Position numbers and translations under genes: made by a program. From Phycisphaeraceae bacterium (GTDB lineage Bacteria > Planctomycetota > Phycisphaerae > Phycisphaerales > SM1A02): a stretch of DNA of 64,000 nt. The notes beneath the pieces were generated by a model. That model had not been told where the DNA came from and made no database searches. It was given only the letters and a program-made list of their open reading frames with translations. Positions within the stretch are counted from its first letter, which is position 1. Each line of letters starts with the position of its first letter. Shown here in pieces: positions 38,492 to 46,605 of the stretch. The DNA is taken from contig JAHBWZ010000002.1 in assembly GCA_019636755.1 (NCBI GenBank), positions 124,001 through 188,000 of the forward strand, in the 5' to 3' direction.

Positions 38492-39129
38492 CCGTTGTCC
38501 GCACTCCCGTCGAGATCCCCGGATTCCAGGATCTGCTGAAGCCGGGCGCGGGCGAACTCCCAGTCCCGCTTGATCGTGCGATCCGACACCGAGAGCATCT
38601 GCGCGATCTCTTCGATCGACCGGCCGCCGTAGAAGCGCAGCCGGACGACGGTGGCCGCGCGGTCATCCTCCTGCTCGAGTCGGCAGAGTGCATCGTCCAG
38701 GGAGACGAGGTCATCCGGATCGGCGCTGACGGACGCTTCCAGCAGGTCAAGGGCGATCCGTCCAGGCCGGCGCGCCGACCCGCGCTTGCCCGCCGCCCGC
38801 GCGCGGGCATGGTCGATGAGGATGCGGCGCATCGCGGTTGCGGCGGCCTTGTAGAACGCGTGCCGATGCGCGAACGCCGGCGGCGGCTCCGTCCCGGACA
38901 TCCGGAAGAGACGGAGCCACGACTCGTTGACCAGCGCCGTGGCACCGAGCGTGTGATCCATCCGCTCGCCCCGCATGTGCGATCGGGCGATCTTCTGAAG
39001 TTCCTCGTAGACGATCCGCAGGAGTTCATCGCGCTCCGACACCGAGCCCGCCGCCGCGGCATGCAGCAACCGGGTGATCTCCGGGCCAGGCCGCTGGCCG
39101 GGATGCTCGGACGGGTCGGAGGACGTCAC
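38488..39129 (-). CDS. ECF-type RNA polymerase sigma factor (TIGR02999-like)
   Basis: A 213-residue alternative sigma factor. Region 2 has the diagnostic LGATALVNESWLRLF and the HAFYKAAATAMRRILIDHARAR block of the planctomycete TIGR02999 group. Region 4 has AATVVRLRFYGGRSIEEIAQ with LSVSDRTIKRDWEFARA as its DNA-recognition helix. The GTG at 39129 is preferred because upstream residues are low complexity. It is translationally coupled to the downstream Ser/Thr kinase by a four-base overlap, so kinase signalling may control it. Target promoters are unknown. Confidence 0.93.
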   Translation of the reverse strand: MTSSDPSEHPGQRPGPEITRLLHAAAAGSVSERDELLRIVYEELQKIARSHMRGERMDHTLGATALVNESWLRLFRMSGTEPPPAFAHRHAFYKAAATAMRRILIDHARARAAGKRGSARRPGRIALDLLEASVSADPDDLVSLDDALCRLEQEDDRAATVVRLRFYGGRSIEEIAQMLSVSDRTIKRDWEFARARLQQILESGDLDGSADNG

Positions 39130-39252
39130 CAGGGCGCCATCGGCAGGATGGGGACCAGGCGCCCAATGGCCGGCGGAGATCAGGCCGCCGGGAGCCGCCC
39201 GCGTGCTGCGGCACATTGTCCGGCTTCCCCAGGCTGCCAGCCGCCGCACGGG

Positions 39253-39542
39253 ACAACCGGCACCGCATCGCCGGCAGGCCCGCCGCGGCGGTGCGGTCCG
39301 ATGGGACCAGCCGGGGGGACTTCCGTGGGGGACGTATCCAGGGGCCCGGGGGACATCGGCGGGAACACGGCCGGCAGACCCGCGAGGGGAGGCGTCGACA
39401 ACGTGACGACGACGACGACGGCATCACCTCACGCGGCGGTGCACGCGTCCGCACGGCGCAGTCGGACCAGCGGACTCGAACGCGCGGCGCGCGGCGCCGT
39501 GCTCGCGATGAGCGTGCTGGCGACGGTGATCGCGGGGGGTGG
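39253..39542. repeat. direct repeat, copy 1 (leader and start of duplicated lipoprotein module)
   Basis: Bases 39253-39542 closely match 40931-41237, with small indels, mostly in a GACGAC-rich segment. The shared part is the leader, the ribosome site and the first 50 or so codons of the lipoprotein gene. It shows that the module at 39.3-42.9 kb arose by tandem duplication. Confidence 0.85.
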
Positions 39543-39748
39543 GGTGGTCAGCGCGGGTTGAACTCGACTGTGACGGGCAGGGGCGACTCCTCTTCGTCAG
39601 GGACCTCGCCATCTGTCTCGACGGAACCATCTGGCTGCCCGAGCCCGACGCGTTCCCGCTGGCCTGCGATCGCATCGTCCTGCCGGACCGGGATCTCCCG
39701 GCCATGATCCATCTTCTCCAGGCGCTCTGGCGCCCGCCGCCATCGTGA
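39403..39748 (+). pseudogene. decayed first copy of the module lipoprotein
   Basis: The copy keeps the start (GTG at 39403) and signal helix (LAMSVLATVIAGGG), then hits a stop at 39559. In the next frame, codons resume as ELDCDGQGRLLFVRDL, then ICLDGTIWLPEPDAFPLA, and ALWRPPPS at the end. Against the intact second copy (41082-41909) it has lost the central segment after RDL (roughly 80 residues) and a further 35 or so residues before the last helix, besides the frame change. The gene is therefore dead, while its partner downstream at 39874 is intact. Confidence 0.75.
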
Positions 39749-39789
39749 CCGGAGCCGGGCCGCATCTGACCTCGACCGGACCGTGGCGG

Positions 39790-39801
39790 ATCTGCTACAA
39801 C
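39790..39801 (+). promoter_or_regulatory. conserved box upstream of the first peptidase-like gene
   Basis: ATCTGCTACAAC at 39790-39801 matches ATCTGTTACAAC at 41952-41963, upstream of the second copy, in sequence otherwise diverged. TACAAC could be a -10 element. No -35 box is clear. Confidence 0.25.
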
Positions 39802-39873
39802 GCGCACCGGGACGCCGTGGCGGCCGCGCCGCAGCATGCGGCGTCCCGGTGCACGCCGACATACACCACATCC

Positions 39874-40725
39874 ATGGCTCACCCAGTCCTGATCTACACC
39901 ACGAGCCTCGTCCGATCCGCGCTGCTTGTGACGGTCCTCCTTGTCAGTGCTGGAGGGTGCGCCGCCACTCTGCTCTCTCCAGCCGCCGCGCGTGAACTCG
40001 GATCCCTGGGCTTCCATGCGGACTCCCTGGCCTTCTCGACAAGGCAGATGAATGTCTCATGGATGACACGCGACACGATCTTCATGACCCGACACCAATG
40101 GGACATGATGGACGTCGACGCTGAGTCACAGCGCACCGTGGCACAGCACGCTGATCGCCGACTCTCCATTGAACTGATGGCGGCCGGTGAAGGCGCAGGC
40201 GGCGCATTCGACTGGGTACTGGCCCGAGTCGTCCCGGCGCGGGGGCATCGTGCCAGGCCGGCGCCTCTGGATCCTCTCCTTCTGCCGAGGCAGGGCGATG
40301 TCGTCGCCGTCCAGTCGATTGTCACGGACATGGTCCACATCAGCGACACCCTGATCGCAGAATCAGCGACACCCACCCAGGTCGTCGGTCGCATCACGAC
40401 TGTCGGCACCACCCCGCCTGTCGCGCAGTCAGACCCCGGGTGCCGTCCGCCGGCTGGTCTCCTGATCCACGCGCGCCTCGACGAGGCTGGAGTCGGGCCC
40501 GGCTGGAGCGGGTCACCGGCATTCGTCTGGGAACCCCGCAGTGCACAGTGGCACTTCCTTGGCATTCTCGTCTCTGCGCAGTTCGACCAGCGCGCCGCAC
40601 GGCAGACGGAACTCCGGACCGACCGTGTCACCATCCTCCGCCCTCCCGTCTGGACATTCGACCTCATCCCACCCGACGTGCCGCGCGTGACGATGCCTTC
40701 GCCGCCATCGCCGGCGGACGGATGA
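39874..40725 (+). CDS. lipoprotein resembling a trypsin-fold (PA clan) peptidase, copy 1
   Basis: A 283-residue predicted lipoprotein; the lipobox is SAGGC at Cys29. Three motifs line up in the order of a chymotrypsin-fold triad. FMTRHQW (His74) sits like TAAHC. FDWVLARV (Asp113) sits like DIALIRL. PGWSGSPAFVW (Ser212) sits like GDSGGP. The second copy keeps all three (His63, Asp102, Ser201). The last residues are Pro-rich. If right, it is an envelope serine peptidase or a decayed relative. The ATG at 39874 gives a proper signal sequence, whereas the longer frame starts inside the previous gene. Its partner lipoprotein upstream is decayed. Confidence 0.6.
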   Translation: MAHPVLIYTTSLVRSALLVTVLLVSAGGCAATLLSPAAARELGSLGFHADSLAFSTRQMNVSWMTRDTIFMTRHQWDMMDVDAESQRTVAQHADRRLSIELMAAGEGAGGAFDWVLARVVPARGHRARPAPLDPLLLPRQGDVVAVQSIVTDMVHISDTLIAESATPTQVVGRITTVGTTPPVAQSDPGCRPPAGLLIHARLDEAGVGPGWSGSPAFVWEPRSAQWHFLGILVSAQFDQRAARQTELRTDRVTILRPPVWTFDLIPPDVPRVTMPSPPSPADG

Positions 40726-40930
40726 CCTGCACACGGTGGATGACCGGGCGGCCAGGCGCCTCTCGCACCACGTGCATCCTGACCGCACACGACGCCGGAG
40801 CATGGGTGAGGCCGACTCGCGCGCGCCGCCCGCGGCACCGACGGCGCGGCCGGCGAGGCGCTGCAGGAAATCGCCGCCGGACGTCGCGGCATTTCGTCCG
40901 CGCGACGGCGCCGTCCGCCCTCGGCGCGGT

Positions 40931-41237
40931 ACAACCGGCATCGCATCGCCGGCAGACCGGCCGCGGCGGTGCGGTCGGATGGGACCAGCCGGGGGGGACT
41001 TCCGTGGGGGATGTATCCAGGGGCCCGGGGGACATCGGCGGGAACACGGCCGGCAGACCCGCCAGGGGAGGAGTCGACATCATGACGACGACGAGGACGA
41101 GGACGAGGACGACGGCATCACATCGCGCTGCGGTGCACGCGTGCGCCCGGCACGGCCGGACCGGGGGACGCGCACGCGCGGCGCGCTGGGCCGTGCTCGC
41201 GATGAGCGCGCTGGCGATGGTGATCGCGGGGGTGGGG
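40931..41237. repeat. direct repeat, copy 2 (leader and start of duplicated lipoprotein module)
   Basis: This copy matches 39253-39542 and leads into the intact lipoprotein gene. It includes a GGGGAGGAG ribosome site followed by ATG at 41082, where the first copy has GTG. Confidence 0.85.
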
Positions 41238-41909
41238 TGCTCGGGGAGGGTGAGCATCGCCGGGCCCGGCTTCCGCGGTGACGTCACCTTCAGGGAGTCA
41301 CCGGCCCAGGCAACCGCACCAGTGACGCGCTGCGGCGAGGGCACGTACGACGGTCGTCCCATCGAGCTCTACTGCGATGCGCACGGCCGGCTGGTATTCA
41401 TCAAGGATCTGACCACCGGTCGGTGGTACAGGGTGAGCAGTCCCGAGCCGATGCTGCCGCCGGACGTACCGCATTTCACGTTCCACGGCATGGCGTACAT
41501 CCTCCCGCCTGAGCCCGCGGAGACCACGCTGTCGCTGCCTGATGGGTCCAATGAGGAGATCCTCGAGCAGTGGGGTGGCGCGATCCACCGGGACGGCTCC
41601 GTGCGCGCGGGCGGCGCCTGGCAGTACGATCGAGGCCTCGATCAGCTGGATCTCTCCATATGCCTCGACGGAACCACCTGGCTGCCCGAGCCCGATGCGT
41701 TCCCGCTGGCCTATGAACTCATCGTCCTGCCAGACGCTGACCTTCCCCTCATGCTCCACCGGGTGGTCGGCAGTCGCGCCGATGTCCTTGCCTACATGGA
41801 CGCCATCGGTGTCGAGCACTGCGAGCTGGACGTCGACGGCTATGGCCCGGTACCCGCGGCCATGCTCCAGCTTCTCCAGACGCTCTGGCGCCCGCCGCAG
41901 CCGTCGTGA
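41082..41909 (+). CDS. module lipoprotein, intact copy
   Basis: A 275-residue predicted lipoprotein of unknown family. A Thr/Arg-rich N-terminus and the helix VLAMSALAMVIAGVGC end at the likely lipidated Cys. The body has CGEGTYDGRPIELYCD and GRLVFIKDLTTGRWYRV, a two-strand phrase that looks like a small-ligand or peptide-binding domain. LSICLDGTTWLPEPDAF and ALWRPP-type helices follow near the end. The gene lies directly upstream of a peptidase-like lipoprotein gene in both module copies, so the two products probably act together in the cell envelope. I do not recognise a function. Confidence 0.75.
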   Translation: MTTTRTRTRTTASHRAAVHACARHGRTGGRARAARWAVLAMSALAMVIAGVGCSGRVSIAGPGFRGDVTFRESPAQATAPVTRCGEGTYDGRPIELYCDAHGRLVFIKDLTTGRWYRVSSPEPMLPPDVPHFTFHGMAYILPPEPAETTLSLPDGSNEEILEQWGGAIHRDGSVRAGGAWQYDRGLDQLDLSICLDGTTWLPEPDAFPLAYELIVLPDADLPLMLHRVVGSRADVLAYMDAIGVEHCELDVDGYGPVPAAMLQLLQTLWRPPQPS

Positions 41910-41951
41910 CTCACGCCCAATCGCCTCGTCCGACACCACCAGGCGTCGGAC

Positions 41952-41963
41952 ATCTGTTACAAC
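41952..41963 (+). promoter_or_regulatory. conserved box upstream of the second peptidase-like gene
   Basis: ATCTGTTACAAC is shared with 39790-39801. It lies about 110 bases before the likely ATG at 42075. A promoter -10 role is a guess. Confidence 0.25.
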
Positions 41964-42074
41964 TCGCCCCGGGGCATCCCGTCTGCTGCGGATCAGGAGC
42001 CGGCGCCCCGGGGCGCCTTCCCTGGTCGAACCGAATTCATGGCATGTACGAACGCACATCGAGCCGCCGTGAAC

Positions 42075-42992
42075 ATGACCATGTCAGCTCGAATGACCAT
42101 CGTCACACTCGCCATCCTCAGCGGTTGCACAGCGACTTTTGTGCCGCCATCCGCAGCGCGCTCGCTTGAGTGCCTCGGCTTTCACGCCATGCCGCTCCAG
42201 TTCGGGAATCGCATGGCGAATGTCTCGTGGTTCACTCGAGAGATGGTGTATCTGACACGCCACCAGTGGGACTCAATGGCGGTTGATCCCTACACAATGG
42301 CTATCGACGGCTACTACGGCGATCGGCCGGTCACGGCGCAGCTGATTGCGGGCGGCGAGGGCGAACGTGAAGTGCATGACTGGGCGCTTGTACGGGTGTC
42401 GCCTCCGCGGAGCATCAAACCCGGTCACGTCGCGCCGGACAGACGGATGTCACCCAATGTCGGTGACCTCGTCACCGTTCAGACGTTCGTCGGCAGATCG
42501 TCGAGACCAGACGAGCCAAGGAGCGCGGAGACGTTCTCGGCGTATCAGGTCTTTGGGCGAATCACGCGCTTCACAGGAGACATGGCATCCCATCCTGTCG
42601 CCCCCGAAGCACGTCATCCCGCTGGACTGCTGATCGAAGCGGACCTCGATGCCGCCGTGGTCAGACCCGGATGGAGCGGCTCGCCGGCCTTCGTCTGGGA
42701 TGCCCGGGCCCGCGAGTGGAGGTTTCTCGGCATCGTGATCACGGCGAAACTGGAACGGCGCGACTTCGATCGTGACAACGCCGGAAGCGCCACCGTCATT
42801 CTCCTCCGCCCTCCCCTCTGGACCTTCGACCTCATCCCGCCTGATGTACCCGGCGTGACGATGCCGGGCCTCCCGGTCGTTCCCTCGCCATCGCCGTCGC
42901 CATCGTCGGACCTGAACCACAGTGGAGGATCGCGCGCGGACATCGCGCCGCCGCCGCAGGCGCGGCATCTGCTGGAACGTCCATGCCCCTGA
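42075..42992 (+). CDS. lipoprotein resembling a trypsin-fold (PA clan) peptidase, copy 2
   Basis: A 305-residue predicted lipoprotein (lipobox LSGC, Cys18) clearly homologous to the product of 39874-40725. YLTRHQW (His63), HDWALVRV (Asp102) and PGWSGSPAFVW (Ser201) match the triad motifs in order. LWTFDLIPPDVPGVTMP near the C-terminus is almost the same in both copies. The C-terminal tail is longer and Pro/Ser-rich. Several starts are possible between 42039 and 42093; 42075 leaves a proper signal sequence. It follows the intact module lipoprotein by 165 bases and probably works with it. Confidence 0.6.
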   Translation: MTMSARMTIVTLAILSGCTATFVPPSAARSLECLGFHAMPLQFGNRMANVSWFTREMVYLTRHQWDSMAVDPYTMAIDGYYGDRPVTAQLIAGGEGEREVHDWALVRVSPPRSIKPGHVAPDRRMSPNVGDLVTVQTFVGRSSRPDEPRSAETFSAYQVFGRITRFTGDMASHPVAPEARHPAGLLIEADLDAAVVRPGWSGSPAFVWDARAREWRFLGIVITAKLERRDFDRDNAGSATVILLRPPLWTFDLIPPDVPGVTMPGLPVVPSPSPSPSSDLNHSGGSRADIAPPPQARHLLERPCP

Positions 42993-43011
42993 CATGCGTC
43001 GTCCGCTGACT

Positions 43012-44184
43012 TCAGCGTTCAGCGTCGGTCCAGATCCGCTCCTCGAGGCCGCACGGCTCGCATCGGCGCAGGAAGACCGGGCCCTGCTTGCGGATCCGGA
43101 CGACCTTGCCGCCGCGGCCCTCGGCGCCGCAGATGGAGCAGATCGTCGGCATCGGTGTGTTCTTGCCACACGCCTCGCACTTCCAGTAGTACCCGTACTT
43201 GCCCCAGCGGCCGACGAGCCGCGCATCTCCGCACGCTCCACAGCGCGGCTGTGTGACAGGCGCCGCCGGCCGAGGTGGAGACTGGCCCTTCTGAGCGTTG
43301 TCCGACCTGCCGGTTGCGTGCTGAGGCGCGCGCCGGATCTCGGTGGCCAAGGGCGCGCTCGACGCGTGCGACCTTCCCGCACGATCGTCGGGTACTCGGG
43401 CCGCCGCCGCAACCGGTGCCGATTGGAGCGGCTGGTGCCGTGCCGCGAGGAACTCGGCAACGGCGCGAGGCTCCTCCTGCCTCATGCTCCACGCGCCATA
43501 CAGCTCCTTCCCAGCCTGCATCGGCGAGGACCCTGCCACATGCCGCTTGAACTCCTCCGTGACCCGGTCGGGCACCAGGTCAGCCTTGCAGACGTGGACC
43601 TGGAACGGCTTCTCCGGCGGCGTCCATCCGCCGAGGCGCGTGATTCGACCGCGATCAGAGACCGCGACCAGGACCTGCACGGCCAGCCCCTTGAACCCGC
43701 GCTGATCCGTGTGATGCACGATCTTCGCGATCGTCCGCAGGCCCATGGGCACCCGCCCGAGCAGCGATCCGCGGTGGCGCTGCAGGAACGCGCGCAGAAA
43801 CTCGCCCTGCCGGCGCGCCTGCTGAATCGGTGACGGGAAGCCCGTCTCGCGCCCTCTGTAGACCCGGACCCACTCATCACCACCGGCGCCATCGCCACGG
43901 ACGCGGACCTCCTCGGAGATCGACTTGCTCTCGATGATGAAGACACCGAATCGATGCACGATCAGGTGATCGATCTGGCACACACCGGCCGATCCGTCGT
44001 GTTCCGGCTGCTCAGGATCCACGAGCCGAAGTCCGTTCACGACGAAGAGGTCGGGGTGACTTGAGAACGCGCGATGCAGGTAGAACGCCAGTTGCTCCTC
44101 GGCCTTCTCACCGGCGAGCGCCAGCCTGTCGTTCGTGGAGCCACTCGCCCTTGTGTACGGCCTGATGATCATCGCGTCCCTCAC
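43012..44184 (-). CDS. NERD domain protein with C-terminal zinc ribbons
   Basis: A 390-residue cytoplasmic protein. The N-terminal NERD (nuclease-related) domain has GEKAEEQLAFYL, the CQIDHLIVHRFG metal-binding Asp (Asp72) and FIIESKSIS (Glu85, Lys87), a PD-(D/E)xK-type active site. A low-complexity linker (about 260-320) leads to zinc-binding Cys pairs: CGACGDARLVG, CEACGKNTP, CSICGAEG and CEPCGLEER. The zinc ribbons suggest nucleic-acid binding. An alternative start lies at 44172. It is convergent with the peptidase-like gene 19 bases away. A DNA or RNA processing role is likely; the substrate is unknown. Confidence 0.85.
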   Translation of the reverse strand: MRDAMIIRPYTRASGSTNDRLALAGEKAEEQLAFYLHRAFSSHPDLFVVNGLRLVDPEQPEHDGSAGVCQIDHLIVHRFGVFIIESKSISEEVRVRGDGAGGDEWVRVYRGRETGFPSPIQQARRQGEFLRAFLQRHRGSLLGRVPMGLRTIAKIVHHTDQRGFKGLAVQVLVAVSDRGRITRLGGWTPPEKPFQVHVCKADLVPDRVTEEFKRHVAGSSPMQAGKELYGAWSMRQEEPRAVAEFLAARHQPLQSAPVAAAARVPDDRAGRSHASSAPLATEIRRAPQHATGRSDNAQKGQSPPRPAAPVTQPRCGACGDARLVGRWGKYGYYWKCEACGKNTPMPTICSICGAEGRGGKVVRIRKQGPVFLRRCEPCGLEERIWTDAER

Positions 44185-44329
44185 TGCGGCGACTCAAGGC
44201 CCCGGATGCGCACGCACATCAGCGCATGGCAATGCCCGGCGACAGCACCGCGTCACATGGATCGACCCCCAGCGTACAGGCTGGGAGACACGTCATCAAC
44301 CGCATCTCGACCCGCCATCGCCGAAGACA

Positions 44330-45301
44330 TCAGCCCACGCGCGCGCGGCGGATCAGCCCCTCCACCACCTCCTGCACCGCGAGTGCGTCGCGCAGCGTGG
44401 GCAGCGGGCTCGCGTCTCCGGCCAGGCGGTCCGCGAGCGCCTCGAGCTGGCGGGCGCCGCGCTCCTCGCGCGAGGCGCCCGGGACGGGGGTCCAGTCCGT
44501 GCCGTCGCTCTGCTCGGCGACGGCCCAGTCGGTGAGCCGGACCGAGGCACGGGATCCGTACAGCGTCCACCGATTGAAGTCCGGCGCGACGCCGCCGGCA
44601 CCGCCCATGAGCAGCACCGGCGTGCCGCCGCAGCGAAGGCACGCCGCCGCGCTCACCTCGGCGCCGTCGGGCGCGGGCCGGACCACGTCCGCGGACTCGA
44701 TCGTCCACGTCGCTTCACCCAGCACCTGCTGCGTCAGGTATGCGAAGTGCGAGAAGACCTCGCGCAGGAAGCCGCCCTCCGCGGCGCCGCTGAGCCAGGG
44801 CCCGGCGGTGTGCCAGGTGCGCGGCCATGCCGAGAAGTGCAGGATGCACGCCGCGCGGACCGGCGCGCCCAGGCGCCCGGCGGCGCACGCCTCCCGGAAC
44901 ATCTGCACCTGCGGCATCGATGAGAACGGGAAGTTCACCGCCGTCGGCATCCCGGCGGCCTCTGCTTCGACCACCAGTCGGCGCGCGTCGTCCACGTCGA
45001 TCGCCAGGGGCTTCTCGCAGAAGATCGCGAGTCCGCGCGCCAGGCCGGCGCGCACGATCGCCGGGTGCGACGCCGGCGGCGTGGCGATGTAGAGGACGCC
45101 GGCGTGCCCCGCGGCATCGACCAGCGCATCGAGGGAGTGCACCCGCCGCGCCGGCGCCGCGCCGGCAGCCTCGGCGCGCCCCCACGCGGCGTCGTCCGGA
45201 TCGAAGCCCGCCACGACATCGAACGCCGGATGCGCCTGCATCCACCCCAGCATGCGCCGGCCCATGAGTCCGAGGCCGGCGATCACCACGGCATGTGCCA
45301 T
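44330..45301 (-). CDS. Gfo/Idh/MocA family oxidoreductase
   Basis: A 323-residue NAD(P)-dependent oxidoreductase acting on a sugar, inositol or similar. The Rossmann motif is VVIAGLGLMGRRM at the N-terminus. IATPPASHPAI and the family signature FCEKPLAIDVDDAR (about residues 90-105) follow. The C-terminal substrate domain has EGGFLREVFSHFAYLT, in which the usual GG-x-L-x-D-x-G-x-H motif is altered. The ATG at 45301 is preferred over an upstream GTG. The methyltransferase gene follows 33 bases upstream on the same strand, though they look functionally unrelated. Confidence 0.9.
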   Translation of the reverse strand: MAHAVVIAGLGLMGRRMLGWMQAHPAFDVVAGFDPDDAAWGRAEAAGAAPARRVHSLDALVDAAGHAGVLYIATPPASHPAIVRAGLARGLAIFCEKPLAIDVDDARRLVVEAEAAGMPTAVNFPFSSMPQVQMFREACAAGRLGAPVRAACILHFSAWPRTWHTAGPWLSGAAEGGFLREVFSHFAYLTQQVLGEATWTIESADVVRPAPDGAEVSAAACLRCGGTPVLLMGGAGGVAPDFNRWTLYGSRASVRLTDWAVAEQSDGTDWTPVPGASREERGARQLEALADRLAGDASPLPTLRDALAVQEVVEGLIRRARVG

Positions 45302-45334
45302 GCGACCCTCCCTGTCATCACCCGTCATGCCCTG

Positions 45335-46447
45335 TCATCGATCCACCACGTCTCCGGGCGCACTCGCGTGCCCTTCCCCCGTGGTCCCGGCCGGCCGGCG
45401 GATCGACCAGCAGCGGTGCGGCGGGCGCGGCCGGCCCTGAAAGTCCTCGGGTGTCGTCTGGCGCGTGATGTCCCGCATCGTGCACGGCGCGGGGACGGCG
45501 TCGTCGGCCAGCGCGAAGCCGCGCGCATTCGTGCTGAAGAAGAGTTCGCCGCCGCCGGCGAGGAGCGAGATGCAGCCGCGCAGGAGGTCCGCGTGGTCCC
45601 GCTCCACCGCGAAGGAGTCGGCCGTCATGCGCTTGGACGTGCTGAACGTGGGCGGATCGCAGACGATGAGATCCCAGGTGCGACGCGCGCGCGTCGCGTC
45701 CTCGATGAAGCGCAGGCAGTCCTCCTGGATGATCGCGTGGTCAGGATCCGGTTCGAATCCGTTCAGCCCGGCGTTCCGCGCGGCCCAGCGGCAGTACGTC
45801 GCACTCAGGTCCACCGTGGTCGTCGCGGCAGCGCCGCCCGCCCGCGCGTAAACCGTGAACGAGCCGGTGTACGCGAAGAGGTTGAGCAGCCGCCGGCCGG
45901 CGCTGCGCTCGCGGACCATCCGGCGCGTCTCCCGGTGGTCCAGGAACAGACCGGTGTCCAGGTAGTCATGCAGGTTGACCTCGAAGCGCAGGCCGTACTC
46001 CATCACCACGCGGGTCCGGTTCAATGCCGCCATGCGTTCGTACTGCGCGCCCTCCACGTGCTTCTGCGGTCGCCGCTCCTTCAGAATGACGGCATCCGCC
46101 GTGGTCTCCAGCCCGGCGGCGATCGCCTCGCGCGCCGCGCGGAGATACGCCGCGTGCGCCTCCTCGGTCCCGTCCTTCTTCCGGCGGTACGCCCACGCGA
46201 CGGCCTCGCCGTCGTACCAGTCCACGATGAGCGGCCAGTCCGGGATGTCCCGCTCGTACAGCCGGTAGCAGGTGATCCCCGTGCGCCGGGCCCAGCGGGC
46301 AAGGTGCTTCTGTCGATTGCGGATACGGTTGGTGAGCATGCGCTGGCTGGCGTCGGGATGCGGTGCCGCCCCGTCGTGCTCCCGTCGCGCATCACCGGGC
46401 AGCCGCGGCACGGGCGCGAGGCCACTGCCATGATCAATTCGATCCAT
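45335..46447 (-). CDS. class I SAM-dependent rRNA methyltransferase, RlmK-like
   Basis: A 370-residue cytoplasmic methyltransferase matching the C-terminal (RlmK) half of RlmKL, which makes m7G in 23S rRNA. It contains NRIRNRQKHLARWARRTG and YRLYERDIPDWPLIVDWYD, the entry phrases of that domain. The SAM loop is LLNLFAYTGSFTVYA, and the catalytic-type motif is CDPPTFSTSKRM. The RlmL half is absent, so this is a stand-alone version. The ATG at 46447 leaves about 35 low-complexity residues before the domain. It is divergent from the DUF2339 gene. Confidence 0.9.
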   Translation of the reverse strand: MDRIDHGSGLAPVPRLPGDARREHDGAAPHPDASQRMLTNRIRNRQKHLARWARRTGITCYRLYERDIPDWPLIVDWYDGEAVAWAYRRKKDGTEEAHAAYLRAAREAIAAGLETTADAVILKERRPQKHVEGAQYERMAALNRTRVVMEYGLRFEVNLHDYLDTGLFLDHRETRRMVRERSAGRRLLNLFAYTGSFTVYARAGGAAATTTVDLSATYCRWAARNAGLNGFEPDPDHAIIQEDCLRFIEDATRARRTWDLIVCDPPTFSTSKRMTADSFAVERDHADLLRGCISLLAGGGELFFSTNARGFALADDAVPAPCTMRDITRQTTPEDFQGRPRPPHRCWSIRRPAGTTGEGHASAPGDVVDR

Positions 46448-46605
46448 CCGGGCAGGTCCGGCCGCGCGGGCGGAGTGTACCACCGCCCGGGACGACCCCC
46501 CGGGTGGCGCACGACCTCCGGTCACGCTGACGGCACCACGTCGGCCGGCTGGTAGCATCCGCGCTGCCCGCACGTGGCAGGGGCGCGGGACGGGAGCCGG
46601 TCGGC

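Noticed and set aside
45751-45761. GGTTCGAATCC, the T-loop string of a tRNA
   Set aside because: It lies inside the RlmK-like coding sequence and no matching acceptor, D-arm or anticodon stem surrounds it.
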